A stretch of DNA of 64,000 bases. Source: Synechococcales cyanobacterium GL140_1_metabat_312 (GTDB lineage: Bacteria > Cyanobacteriota > Cyanobacteriia > Leptolyngbyales > Leptolyngbyaceae). The number at the start of each line of letters is the position of its first letter. Position 1 is the first letter of the stretch. The translations under genes and the position numbers were made by a program. The notes under the pieces were generated by a model that was given only the letters and a program-made list of their open reading frames with translations, did not search any database and was not told where the DNA came from. This document shows positions 27,077-36,313 of the stretch, piece after piece. Location: positions 1-64,000 of the forward strand of contig JANXWB010000042.1 of assembly GCA_025351345.1 (NCBI GenBank), written 5' to 3'.

Positions 27077-28798
27077 ATGCCTCTAACTCGTCAGCTCAAT
27101 CTTTATGCATTTCTAGCAAAATTACCTGGATTTAAAACCAGATATATTGCAAAGATTATGCTGGTTGCTTTTTTAGGGATACATGTTCCACTAATAACGT
27201 TATTGCTTAGTTTTTTAATAACTCGCACTGAGTCTTTGACGACGATAATTCATATTTTGAGTGTCGCGCTAATCGCAACTTTGGTCGGAACAGTTGCAAC
27301 ACTCTACGCACTCAATTATCTCTTAGCTCCTGTAATTCTCACCTCTGCTGCGTTAAAGAATTATTTGGATACTCGAACGTTAGCTCAGTTGCCAACAGGC
27401 TTTAGAGATGAGGCAGGAACATTGATGGGGAATACCTACCAAACGTTACATCAATTAGATGGGTTGATTGATTATATGACTCACTATGATGCTTTAACGG
27501 GGTTGCCTAATGCAGAACTTTTACAAATTCGTCTTGAACAAACACTAACTCAATTTGCTCAGCAGCGTTTTACGATCACTATGATTGGAATTAATGAATT
27601 TTCAAATCTATGCGATCGGCGAGAGTCTCATATTGTTGGTCAGCTTCTCAAATCAATAACCTATAGACTGCAAAATATTATTGATTCAACTGATGAATTA
27701 GCCTATTGGAGTCCGGGAGTTTTTACTATTGTGAGTCTTAAACCCTCTTCTTTTGAGGAAGTAGTAAAGCGATCGCAGATTGTTTTGAATACTTTAAATC
27801 AACCCTATAAATTAACAAATAATCACATACAAATTAACGTGAATCTCGGCATTCGTTTGAGTTCTTTGGATGAGACTCCAGTAGAAAATCAGAACGCTAG
27901 AATGGTCGTCGATCGGCGGATACAACAAGCAAATATGACACTTCGTGCTGCCCAAATAGATCGACAGCCTTATCAATTCTATTCATCAAGTTTGAACCAG
28001 AAATTACAGCGTCAGATTGTTTTAGAGAATGATCTGCATAGTGCGCTTGAGCGGCAGGAAATTCGGATACATTATCAACCGATCGTTAATTTACAGAATG
28101 GTGAAATCATTGGAGTAGAAGCTTTAATGCGTTGGCAACATCCGAAGCTTGGATGGGTATCACCAGATCAATTTATCCCGATCGCAGAAGCAAATGGTTT
28201 GATTCAATCCCTTGGGGCTTGGGTCTTGAAGATGGCCTGTTTAGATAGCAGGGCTTGGAGAGATCAGGGATTGAATCCCATTAGAATGTCGGTTAATTTA
28301 TCAACCCGTCAACTAGAACATCCCGATTTGCTAGAGCATATTTTTCAAATTCTGAATGATGCTGAAATTCCAGCAACGGATTTGGAATTAGAGATTACAG
28401 AAACCGCATTGATGGGAGATACTGAGCGATCGGTAGACATTTTAACCCAATTACGAAAAGAAGGAATTTCACTTGCATTAGATGATTTTGGCACGGGTCA
28501 CTCATCATTAAGTTACTTGAAACGATTCCCAGTCAATATGATTAAAATAGACCGATCGTTTGTTACTAATATTCTGCAAGATCCACACGATGCTGCTATT
28601 GCTGGGACTATTATTGCACTCGCTCATAGTCTTAATTTGAACATTACAGTAGAGGGAATTGAAACTAAAGAACAGCTGGAATACTTTAAATTACAAGACT
28701 GTCATGAAGGACAAGGGTTCTATTTTAGTCGTGGTGTATCAGCGGAAGCGATAACAAAGTTACTTCAAAGGCAGACCTTTAATTACGGCCAAAACTAA
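27077..28798 (+). CDS. Membrane-bound degenerate GGDEF / intact EAL c-di-GMP phosphodiesterase
   Basis: A 573-residue protein with two N-terminal membrane helices (about 24-50 and 58-88), a HAMP-like linker, a GGDEF domain from about 130 and an EAL domain from about 320. The GGDEF site itself reads W-S-P-G-V-F, so cyclase activity is unlikely. The EAL domain keeps EALMRW, the ITETALMGD segment, DDFGTGHSSL and KIDRSFV, with VEGIE near the end, so it should hydrolyse c-di-GMP. The gene stands alone between the lipoate ligase-like gene and rpe. The signal it senses is unknown. Confidence 0.9.
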   Translation: MPLTRQLNLYAFLAKLPGFKTRYIAKIMLVAFLGIHVPLITLLLSFLITRTESLTTIIHILSVALIATLVGTVATLYALNYLLAPVILTSAALKNYLDTRTLAQLPTGFRDEAGTLMGNTYQTLHQLDGLIDYMTHYDALTGLPNAELLQIRLEQTLTQFAQQRFTITMIGINEFSNLCDRRESHIVGQLLKSITYRLQNIIDSTDELAYWSPGVFTIVSLKPSSFEEVVKRSQIVLNTLNQPYKLTNNHIQINVNLGIRLSSLDETPVENQNARMVVDRRIQQANMTLRAAQIDRQPYQFYSSSLNQKLQRQIVLENDLHSALERQEIRIHYQPIVNLQNGEIIGVEALMRWQHPKLGWVSPDQFIPIAEANGLIQSLGAWVLKMACLDSRAWRDQGLNPIRMSVNLSTRQLEHPDLLEHIFQILNDAEIPATDLELEITETALMGDTERSVDILTQLRKEGISLALDDFGTGHSSLSYLKRFPVNMIKIDRSFVTNILQDPHDAAIAGTIIALAHSLNLNITVEGIETKEQLEYFKLQDCHEGQGFYFSRGVSAEAITKLLQRQTFNYGQN

Positions 28799-28895
28799 TT
28801 AAACTATCGATCGGCTAAGGGTTCGCCAACAGCAAAACTTTCTAACAATACTTTTCTAATGTTGGCAAAACTTACATCAGTATTTTTTAAAATAA

Positions 28896-28927
28896 AAGGG
28901 AAGCCGATTTAATTAACGACTTCCCTT
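28896..28927. terminator. Bidirectional terminator between the EAL gene and rpe
   Basis: AAGGGAAG at 28896-28903 pairs with CTTCCCTT at 28920-28927. On the minus strand TTTTATTTT follows the stem, so it best serves rpe; on the plus strand it may also end the EAL transcript. Confidence 0.7.
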
Positions 28928-28963
28928 ACTTTATGCAATCTAAAGATAAATTTGCTGGAGGTA

Positions 28964-29662
28964 TTACACTGTAGCTAGAACTTTTTCAGGGCGTTTGCTG
29001 TTACGAATTCCTGCGATCGCATCCTTATAGTCTGGCGTATTAAAAACCGCCGAACCCGCAACAATAGCATTAGCACCTGCTTCCAAAACTTGCCAAGTAT
29101 TGTTTGCCTTCAAGCCGCCGTCTACTTCAATCCAAGGATCCAAGCCCCGTTCGTCACACATTTTCCGGAGTTGCTGAATTTTGGGAACGACAGATGGAAT
29201 GAAGCTCTGACCGCCAAAGCCAGGATTGACACTCATGATTAATACAAGATCACACAGATCTAGGACGTAATCGATCGTATCTAGAGACGTTCCTGGATTC
29301 AAGACAACGCCTGCTTGTTTGCCCAAGTCTTTGATCATTCCCAACACCCGATGAAGGTGAGTGGTAGAAGTTTGCTCTGCATGGACAGAAATAATGTCTG
29401 CCCCAGCCTTTGCAAAGTCGGCCACATACCGCTCAGGTTCAACAATCATTAAGTGAACGTCAAGAGGCTTTTGAGTATGGGGACGGACGGCTTCAACGAT
29501 CAATGGACCGATCGTGATGTTTGGGACGAAACGCCCATCCATGACATCCACATGGATCCAATCTGCACCCGCTGCATCTACTGCCCGAATTTCTTCACCT
29601 AAACGACCAAAGTCAGCGGACAAAATAGACGGTGAGATCATCGTGGTTTTTGGGGAGGTCAT
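28964..29662 (-). CDS. rpe: Ribulose-phosphate 3-epimerase
   Basis: Interconverts ribulose 5-phosphate and xylulose 5-phosphate in the Calvin cycle and pentose phosphate pathway. A 232-residue TIM barrel with [15 protein letters not shown], the metal-binding [15 protein letters not shown] near residue 36, [26 protein letters not shown] and the VDGGLKANN motif with the second catalytic aspartate. Length and motifs are normal. Confidence 0.96.
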   Translation of the reverse strand: MTSPKTTMISPSILSADFGRLGEEIRAVDAAGADWIHVDVMDGRFVPNITIGPLIVEAVRPHTQKPLDVHLMIVEPERYVADFAKAGADIISVHAEQTSTTHLHRVLGMIKDLGKQAGVVLNPGTSLDTIDYVLDLCDLVLIMSVNPGFGGQSFIPSVVPKIQQLRKMCDERGLDPWIEVDGGLKANNTWQVLEAGANAIVAGSAVFNTPDYKDAIAGIRNSKRPEKVLATV

Positions 29663-29840
29663 GACAGGCTCAAAAGATAAAGGATTGACGGTGCATGATC
29701 TCGAAAATCATAGAGAACATTACACAGATGTGATTAGTTTAACAAAGCCTGAATCTTTTTTAGCACCACATGTCGCCCATATATCCCTAAGATGCCCCTA
29801 AGATATGAGAACGAAAAATTCAAGTGGGCGGTTTGAGACG

Positions 29841-31610
29841 ATGAGAACAAAACAACCGCTGAACCGATCGCATCCGATCGCTGCTCTGGGTGCTTTGATC
29901 GTGACCAGTTTATTCAGTAGCGGATTCACCGTTGTTCCGTCCTCTATAGAGCAGGGTTCGATCGGACCCAATGGAATCGATGCCCTTCGACTTCAACGAT
30001 CGCCTTTTAATTTGACGGGCCGAAAAATTGTGATTGGTCAGGTCGAAGTGGGCCGCCCACCTATGTTTGGAGTGGATAAGGCGCAGGATAAATTAAAGCG
30101 AATTCAGCCTGAATCTTCGTTTTTTCATCTCCAACTCAATCAAGTTTTTTATCGCGATCGATTGGCCAACCAAAGCAATCTAATGATGGGTGATCTGATC
30201 GATGGCGAAACGCTCCAAACTCAAGTCGATCCCCATGCAACCCAAGTGGCCAGCATCATTTTCGCTGATCACAAACTCCTGCAAGGCATAGCCCCGAGCG
30301 CCCGTCTCTATTCAGCAGCAGCAGGTGGCATCATGCGAGGTGCCCAGCCAGAAGATTGTCTGGCGGCCCAAACCGTTGCCTTGCAAAATAATAATGATGT
30401 CCGGGTGATAAATCTAAGCTTTGGCGAATCACTCCGAGATGACCCACGATCTGATGCCTTACTTGATGGCAATGCGCTGTTAACCCAATGCGTCGATTGG
30501 TCGGCACGGGTTCATGATGTCCTGTATGTGATTGCAGGAAACCAAGGGAAAGGCGGCATTCCCATTCCAACGGATAACTATAATGGCATGACGATCGCCT
30601 CTTCAAAAGTTGTGAACGATCGGGACAGTAATCGATACCGTAAAGTCGATTTTTCAAACCTTAGCGACACTCTTCTCACTTCTCGTCCTAACCATCCTGG
30701 TCAAGAGAGTAATGCTGGAGACCGCCGACAAGTTGCCCTTGCAGCCCCCGGACACCGCATCACCGTTCGTAAGCTAAATGGCCAAATCACCACGGGAACA
30801 GGCACCAGTTTTGCTACGCCCCATGTCACGGGAACGGTTGCATTGCTTCAAGAATGGGGCGATCGGCAACTCGTGAAAAGCTGTAAACGGGGTCGGGGTT
30901 GTTCATTGCCTTGGACTACGGATGCGCGCCGTCATGAGGTGATGAAAGTGGTGTTGATGAATTCGGCGGATAAGCTTCAGGATTCTGGCGATGGGAATTT
31001 GTTGGGAATGTCGCGGGCGATGATCCAAAAAAATAATCAGGACTGGCTCACGTCAAAAAGTTTCACGGCTCAAAATCTCCCGTCAGATTCAGCTATCAAT
31101 TCATCATCGCTAAATATTCAATTCGGCACCGGACATCTCAATGCTAGCCGTGCCTATCAGCAATTCAATGGCGGACAATGGAAACCGGGAAGGGTACCAT
31201 CGATCGGGTGGGATTATGGAACGATCGATCAATCTCGGGTGGTGGACTATGCCATTTTTCCCGAGCTGAAAGCCAACAGCTACATTTCCTTGACGTTAGC
31301 TTGGGACCGCCGAGTAGATTTGCAGGACCGGAATTTGAATGGGAAATTCGACCTGAAGGAAACCTTTGTCGATCGAGGTTTAAATAATCTGGATCTCTAT
31401 CTGCTGCCTGCTACTGACCAAGATACTCGCCGTAGCATTGCCTCGTCCGTCAGTAATGTGGACAGTGTGGAACACATATTTCATAAAATTCCCCGATCGG
31501 GCCAGTACAAAATTCGGGTCGTTTTTCGATCGCAAATCAATGAACCGACCCAAGCCTTTGCCCTAGCATGGTGGAGCGTTCCGGTGATTAGTCTGCGTTC
31601 ATCACATTGA
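29841..31610 (+). CDS. Subtilisin-family (S8) serine protease-like secreted protein
   Basis: About 589 residues from the ATG at 29841, whose product begins with a signal peptide (PIAALGALIVTSLFSSG). A nearly identical ATGAGAAC start lies at 29805 in the same frame and would add 12 residues. The catalytic histidine is in DPHATQVASII, the oxyanion asparagine in VIAGNQG, and the nucleophile in GTGTSFATPHVTG. The position of the catalytic aspartate reads GQVEVGRP, so Glu stands where Asp is expected. The C-terminal 180 residues resemble a P/jelly-roll-like domain with DRNLNGKFDLKE, a possible calcium loop. A lipoprotein serpin gene follows 88 bp downstream of the stop. Confidence 0.82.
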   Translation: MRTKQPLNRSHPIAALGALIVTSLFSSGFTVVPSSIEQGSIGPNGIDALRLQRSPFNLTGRKIVIGQVEVGRPPMFGVDKAQDKLKRIQPESSFFHLQLNQVFYRDRLANQSNLMMGDLIDGETLQTQVDPHATQVASIIFADHKLLQGIAPSARLYSAAAGGIMRGAQPEDCLAAQTVALQNNNDVRVINLSFGESLRDDPRSDALLDGNALLTQCVDWSARVHDVLYVIAGNQGKGGIPIPTDNYNGMTIASSKVVNDRDSNRYRKVDFSNLSDTLLTSRPNHPGQESNAGDRRQVALAAPGHRITVRKLNGQITTGTGTSFATPHVTGTVALLQEWGDRQLVKSCKRGRGCSLPWTTDARRHEVMKVVLMNSADKLQDSGDGNLLGMSRAMIQKNNQDWLTSKSFTAQNLPSDSAINSSSLNIQFGTGHLNASRAYQQFNGGQWKPGRVPSIGWDYGTIDQSRVVDYAIFPELKANSYISLTLAWDRRVDLQDRNLNGKFDLKETFVDRGLNNLDLYLLPATDQDTRRSIASSVSNVDSVEHIFHKIPRSGQYKIRVVFRSQINEPTQAFALAWWSVPVISLRSSH

Positions 31611-31698
31611 AAAATCCGCCGAATATGTCCCGAAATCGATCGTTCTCTGGTGTATCTTACGGTATCTAGAATTAATACAAGTGCATCACCGAGCATCC

Positions 31699-33030
31699 AT
31701 GAAAAATCATTCATTCAACCGAAAAATCGGAGGATCGCTATTAGCCCTGAGTCTGATATTGAGTGCAATGGGTTGTACCGCCCCAGCCAGCCGATCGGCA
31801 GATCCGCAGCCCAGTATGCCCAGCATTGCCTCACCCGATCGTTTTCCGGTTGAGCAGTCTAGCGTTCTTCAGCCTAGCAACCCACCAACCTCTCGGCCTG
31901 CATCAAAGCTCAACCCTATGAACTCCAAGTTTATAGCTGCCCAAACCCGATTTAGCTTGAATCTTTTCTCAACCTTGCAAAAAAAAGATCCTAAGAAAAA
32001 TCTATTTATCTCGCCCATCAGCATCTCTCAAGCGATCTCAATGATCTACAACGGTGCAGCGGCGGAAACTCAAAGCGCGATCGCTTCGGCACTTGCCCTA
32101 GAAAACTTATCGTTAGACGACTTTAATAGCGGCAACGAAGATCTCCGCAATGCCCTAGAGCATCCTGGTCGAGACATTCAGCTCAGTATTGCTAACTCCC
32201 TTTGGACCAACCAAGATACGCCCATCAATCCTGATTTTATTCGTCGGAATCAGCAGTTTTATAATGCCAAAGTTGAGTCTTTAGATTTCAACAACAACAA
32301 AAGCGTCGGCATCATCAATAATTGGGTCAAACGTAATACCCAGGGCAAAATTGAGGGAATTGTCGATCAACTAAGTGGGGCCGATCGGCTAATTCTCGTC
32401 AATGCCACTTACTTCAAAGGGGAGTGGAGTAGCCCTTTTAAATTGGATCAAACCACGTCTCAAGACTTCTCTACGCCAGACGGGAATAAGAGGGTGCCGA
32501 TGATGGCAAAACGCGGGACATTTCGTTATTTTGAACTGAAAGGGTTGCAGGCCGTTGCGCTACCCTATGGCGATCGGCGTTTGAATCTCTATGTTTTTCT
32601 GCCAAGAAATGGACAGACTCTTGATAGCGTTATTCAAACCCTCAGCCCAGAAGCTTGGACGCGGTGGATGAGCGAATTTAGAATGGTTCCCGGCTATCTC
32701 CAATTACCTCGCTTCAAAATGGAATCCGAATTAGAACTCAAGAAGCCCCTAAGTGAACTCGGAATGGGGATTGCGTTTAGTGATAAAGCCAATTTTTCAA
32801 GCCTGACTACTCACCCGGTTCACATTGATCAAGTGATTCATAAAACCTTGGTCGAAGTGGATGAAGCGGGTACCACAGCGGCAGCGGCAACTGCGATCGG
32901 AATCAGATCTACCTCAATAGAAGCTGTGAAAACGCCGTTTGAGATGAAAGTCAATCAACCGTTCTTGTGCGTTCTTCGGGACGATAAAACGGGCGCTATT
33001 TTGTTCATGGGTGCGATCAATAATCCTTAG
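31699..33030 (+). CDS. Lipoprotein serpin (serine protease inhibitor, family I4)
   Basis: A serpin of about 443 residues, rare in cyanobacteria. From the ATG at 31699 it has a lipoprotein signal with lipobox LSAMGC, a Pro/Ser-rich spacer, then a complete serpin domain from about residue 80: NLFISPISISQAISMIYNGA, then NATYFKGEWSSPF, then the hinge EAGTTAAAATA and the closing PFLCVLRDDKTGAILFMGAI. The reactive-centre hinge (G-T-x-A-A-A-A-T) fits inhibitory serpins. Counting from it places the scissile bond near RSTS. A longer start at 31681 is also in frame. It follows the S8 protease gene on the same strand, so a protease/inhibitor pair is likely. Confidence 0.92.
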   Translation: MKNHSFNRKIGGSLLALSLILSAMGCTAPASRSADPQPSMPSIASPDRFPVEQSSVLQPSNPPTSRPASKLNPMNSKFIAAQTRFSLNLFSTLQKKDPKKNLFISPISISQAISMIYNGAAAETQSAIASALALENLSLDDFNSGNEDLRNALEHPGRDIQLSIANSLWTNQDTPINPDFIRRNQQFYNAKVESLDFNNNKSVGIINNWVKRNTQGKIEGIVDQLSGADRLILVNATYFKGEWSSPFKLDQTTSQDFSTPDGNKRVPMMAKRGTFRYFELKGLQAVALPYGDRRLNLYVFLPRNGQTLDSVIQTLSPEAWTRWMSEFRMVPGYLQLPRFKMESELELKKPLSELGMGIAFSDKANFSSLTTHPVHIDQVIHKTLVEVDEAGTTAAAATAIGIRSTSIEAVKTPFEMKVNQPFLCVLRDDKTGAILFMGAINNP

Positions 33031-33095
33031 TGGGTGTTTGAAAGGTCGAGGATTGTGACGGTTAAAGCCTTATCCCTCCAGCCCCTCAATGATTA

Positions 33096-34376
33096 TTATT
33101 TAGGGTCATGTCTTGGAAATGATGGCAAATCGATCGCAGCCATTGCATCTCGTTTTTGAGACTTGGTTTTGGAAATTAGAGGAGCAATAGCCTCTGGCCG
33201 ATCTTTAACTGTCGGAGTTGTTAGGTGTGCATCGTCTTGTGAGTGTATCGTCTCGACAATATTTACCTCTTCGCCCAGAATCGCATTGACCTGAGCTATC
33301 ACTTGGGACCAATTATCTAATCGTTGAGCATCATCAAGCTTTGGGTTACGTTCAATTTGGCCTAGATCTAATTGATTATGATCATCTGAAACTGTCTCAA
33401 TTCCAGGGTCTACTCCGATCGGGGTGGCGATTGGGATTTCAGCCGGGGTTTCGATCGTAGCGTTAACAAATTCGGCAATAGTTTCTTGGGCAATGCTTGC
33501 ATCAGTACCAGATTCTTTCTCAATGTCGTCTGATTGGTCTGATTCACGGTCTGTGATGATCGCATTGGCCCAAGGTTGAAGGATCGGTGGCTCATTGACT
33601 TCTACGATCGTGTTGGCGTTACTCCAAGGTTGGACGGGTTGCGATCGGGGAATTTTAACTTTAAGGGGCGAAATGACGACCGGATCTAGGGTTTCCTCTA
33701 AAAAGTCGGCTACAAATCCTTGAGCGGTGGCGGGCGGTACATCTAAGCATTTTTCCAGGGCTGCTTTGAATTGCAAGGTGTAGCGCTGTTGGCGATGAAG
33801 CCGCGATCGTAAATCTCGGACAGTTTGTTCGGATTGGGTAAATTGCTGAAGATTATCATTCGATCGTTGTTGCACGGCAGCACATTCGCGTTCAAGTTGA
33901 GCGATTTGTTCGTGACTGCTTTGAAGCTGATCGGTTAATGTTTCGACCAAAATCTGTTGTCTTTGGGCCATGCGATGAGAATTTTCTAGTTCTACAAAGA
34001 GCTGGCCGAGCCGAACTTGAGATCCTGAAAGGGCTTGGTTTTGTTGGGCTAATAGGCTTTCGGAACTTTCTAATGAGCCAGACTGCGCCAGAGTAGCGGC
34101 TTCCCAACGTTCTATTTCAGCCCGAAGCGAGGTCTGCGATCGGAGTAAAGCGGCTTCGAGTTCTATGACCTGCGATCGGAGTTCTTGGTTTTGGTGCTGA
34201 ACCTTTATATAAAAATCGCCACTGACTAAACTCGGTTGCACTGGATGTTCTTCAACTTGCTCTAATAAGTCATCCACAGGCATCGCATCCGGAAATGTCA
34301 CAATTTCCCATTCATCTGACGGTCTAGTTTCGTGAGAATGGGTTGGGTTGGGCTGATTTTGGGTAGATTCATTCAT
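33096..34376 (-). CDS. Coiled-coil protein of unknown function
   Basis: A 426-residue soluble protein. The first 45 residues are acidic and contain WEIVTFPDAMPVDDLLEQVEE. Residues about 60-200 form a long predicted coiled coil rich in Gln, Glu, Leu and Arg (LRSQVIELEAALLRSQTSL, LQSSHEQIAQLERECAAVQ). The rest is acidic and low-complexity, with repeated PWANA/PWSNA elements, and ends with a short basic tail. I recognise no enzymatic motif. It precedes csaB on the minus strand order (csaB upstream, 90-nt gap). A scaffold or cell-architecture role would suit the sequence but is a guess. Confidence 0.65.
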   Translation of the reverse strand: MNESTQNQPNPTHSHETRPSDEWEIVTFPDAMPVDDLLEQVEEHPVQPSLVSGDFYIKVQHQNQELRSQVIELEAALLRSQTSLRAEIERWEAATLAQSGSLESSESLLAQQNQALSGSQVRLGQLFVELENSHRMAQRQQILVETLTDQLQSSHEQIAQLERECAAVQQRSNDNLQQFTQSEQTVRDLRSRLHRQQRYTLQFKAALEKCLDVPPATAQGFVADFLEETLDPVVISPLKVKIPRSQPVQPWSNANTIVEVNEPPILQPWANAIITDRESDQSDDIEKESGTDASIAQETIAEFVNATIETPAEIPIATPIGVDPGIETVSDDHNQLDLGQIERNPKLDDAQRLDNWSQVIAQVNAILGEEVNIVETIHSQDDAHLTTPTVKDRPEAIAPLISKTKSQKRDAMAAIDLPSFPRHDPK

Positions 34377-34465
34377 GATTTTGATGTCCTGCCTGACGTT
34401 CTGCCTGTGAAAACCTTAACGCTAGGATAACTTAAGTCTGAAGTAAGTAAATTAAGTCTTTTAAC

Positions 34466-35620
34466 TCAGAGTGAGGGTCTGAAAAATTTGTCAAGCACTT
34501 GGCGTAAACGATCGCGATGCTGCGTTGCGCTTTGAATTAAGGTTTGTCGAATCCCTTCAAGGTCCGCTCGTCCATCGTTCGGATTGCCATAGACGAACCC
34601 CGTTTCCATTGTTTGTCTCAATTCTGGGAGCCACTCAGCGATACGTTTATCTAGGGTTGAGTCTGTTTCACTGAGTTCTACGATCGTAGTCAAATGCGCA
34701 GTTTCCATGACTTTTGTCACCTTTGGATCGTAGCTCAAAGCGAAGCAATTGCAGCCTTCAGAGATGGACATAATGACCGCATGAAGCCGCATCGCTATAG
34801 TAAATATAATATCTGGATGCCCAAATAGCCCTTTTATCACTTCAGGCTTATCTATACTCAAAACTCTACTTCTTGGAATTCTTACCTGTAAATCTCGGGC
34901 TATTTTTCCATCCAAACTTTCTTGGAATGGGACCAAGAGAATGGTGAAGCCAGAGGTATTTTTCTGAAACTCGATTAATGACTGCGTTAGAATCTCCAGC
35001 CGATCGGGCGTTAAGCTTGAATGCTCCCGAAGATTTACGACAATGCAGTAGTTCCGTTTGTTGTTCCCGAACTCTGACTCATCGGATAAATCAAAGCTGT
35101 AGTCTAAATCAAAGCTGTAGTCGGCGTTCATTGCCCAGACTGGATCGGGGGCTATGGTTGCCGAAATTCCCCAGCGTTGCAACATTTCGTGAGAAACCGT
35201 ATCACGTACCGTCACTAACTGACATCGCTTCAACACATGTCGAGTCAGCCAACGGTTCGATCGGTGATTCAAGGGTCCAATGCCTTGTGCCCAAGCGATC
35301 GTCTCCAAGCCCAACATCTGCGCCAGTTTCATCAGTCCGCCGTAGTATATCGGACTTACCCAGCTGCTATTGTCTTGCATCAAGCTTCCGCCGCCCCAAA
35401 TGAAGACCTTCGCCTGACGCATTTCTTTAATCACCGCCATTAAATCCCAGCGATCGCAAGCTTTAACCTGGTAACGATCGCGGGTTTCGGCGGGATTTTT
35501 AGACAGAACAATGGGTTCGACATATTCGGGAAGCGATTGAAGTAGGCAAATTAGGAGTGCCTCGTCACCCGCATTGCCCATGCCATAGTAGCCACAGAGA
35601 ATTACCCGTTGTTTTGACAT
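34466..35620 (-). CDS. csaB: Polysaccharide pyruvyl transferase CsaB
   Basis: A GT-B-like pyruvyltransferase that adds pyruvate ketals to cell-surface polysaccharide, which in other bacteria anchors S-layer proteins. The 384-residue protein opens with VILCGYYGMGNAGDEALL, typical of the family, and has WGGGSLMQDNSS near residue 75, FTIAMRLHAVIMS near 270 and the CFALSYDPKV motif near 295. A tandem 18-bp duplication gives DYSFDLDYSFDL near residue 170 without breaking the frame. Confidence 0.9.
   Translation of the reverse strand: MSKQRVILCGYYGMGNAGDEALLICLLQSLPEYVEPIVLSKNPAETRDRYQVKACDRWDLMAVIKEMRQAKVFIWGGGSLMQDNSSWVSPIYYGGLMKLAQMLGLETIAWAQGIGPLNHRSNRWLTRHVLKRCQLVTVRDTVSHEMLQRWGISATIAPDPVWAMNADYSFDLDYSFDLSDESEFGNNKRNYCIVVNLREHSSLTPDRLEILTQSLIEFQKNTSGFTILLVPFQESLDGKIARDLQVRIPRSRVLSIDKPEVIKGLFGHPDIIFTIAMRLHAVIMSISEGCNCFALSYDPKVTKVMETAHLTTIVELSETDSTLDKRIAEWLPELRQTMETGFVYGNPNDGRADLEGIRQTLIQSATQHRDRLRQVLDKFFRPSL
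35087..35122. repeat. Perfect 18-bp tandem duplication inside csaB
   Basis: TAAATCAAAGCTGTAGTC occurs at 35087-35104 and again at 35105-35122, adding six residues (DYSFDL) to the protein. Complete identity of the copies suggests a recent event. Confidence 0.9.
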
Positions 35621-35709
35621 GTCTGGAGAGATTGGGAAATTAGCTTGAGACCTATAATAGGGCAGATAATAGAGTAGACATTGAGAGATAGTTTAGAGAC
35701 AGTTGTTTT

Positions 35710-36033
35710 ATGAATGCGCTTTCGATTCCCACTTGGATTATTCATATTTCCAGCGTCATCGAATGGATGGTGGCAATTTTTATGATCTGGCGTTTTGCGG
35801 AGGTGAAAAACCTGCCCGCTTGGCGATCGCTCTCTTGGGGAATGTTGCCCGCCTTAGTGAGTGCGATGTGTGCTTGTACTTGGCACTTTTTTGACAATAG
35901 CCCCGCGCTCGAATGGTTGGTGACAACTCAGGCGGCGACCACTTTACTCGGCAACTGCACGATGATGGCAGCGGCTTGGTGGATTTGGAAAAACCGATCG
36001 TCCAGTCCGTCTGATGGTACGTCTGATGTCTAA
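35710..36033 (+). CDS. DUF2499 (Ycf49-like) membrane protein
   Basis: A 107-residue integral membrane protein, conserved in cyanobacteria and plastids. It starts IPTWIIHISSVIEWMVAIFMIWRF and has three or four hydrophobic segments, with ACTWHFFDNSPALEWLV between them, the signature of the family. The last residues (SDGTSDV) lie in a 12-bp tandem duplication that also contains the start codon of the next gene. The two genes, DUF2499 and DUF3593, overlap and are probably translated together. The function is unknown. Confidence 0.82.
   Translation: MNALSIPTWIIHISSVIEWMVAIFMIWRFAEVKNLPAWRSLSWGMLPALVSAMCACTWHFFDNSPALEWLVTTQAATTLLGNCTMMAAAWWIWKNRSSSPSDGTSDV
36008..36031. repeat. 12-bp tandem duplication at the DUF2499/DUF3593 gene overlap
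   Basis: CGTCTGATGGTA at 36008-36019 is followed by CGTCTGATGTCT at 36020-36031. The second copy holds the ATG at 36026 used by the downstream gene and runs into the TAA of the upstream gene. Confidence 0.7.
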
Positions 36034-36313
36034 AGAATCGTTATTTGCACTGTCACTGTTTCCTTACTTAGGCTTTCTTTGGTTCCTCGGGAAATCGAGT
36101 CAAGCGCCTAAGTTGGTGATGGTTGGCTTTTATTTGTTGCTGGTATTTGTGGTAGTTACGATTCCCGCCGGACTCTATGCCCGCGATGTCTATGGTCAGG
36201 AGTTGGCCAATGTGGACTGGCTCCATGGTGCTGCGGAGTCGTTTTTGACCCTCTCTAATATTGTGGTAGTTCTGGGATTCGCCCAGGTGTTGCAAAATAC
36301 TCAGTCTAAATAG
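36026..36313 (+). CDS. DUF3593 membrane protein
   Basis: A 95-residue membrane protein with three hydrophobic segments (SLFPYLGFLWFLGKS; KLVMVGFYLLLVFVVVTIPAG; LTLSNIVVVLGFAQVL) and a conserved loop YGQELANVDWLHGAAESFLT, as in DUF3593 proteins of oxygenic phototrophs. I chose the ATG at 36026, which overlaps the DUF2499 stop codon, over an in-frame ATG at 36014. Its partner upstream is DUF2499. The function is unknown, but the pairing suggests one membrane complex. Confidence 0.8.
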   Translation: MSKESLFALSLFPYLGFLWFLGKSSQAPKLVMVGFYLLLVFVVVTIPAGLYARDVYGQELANVDWLHGAAESFLTLSNIVVVLGFAQVLQNTQSK

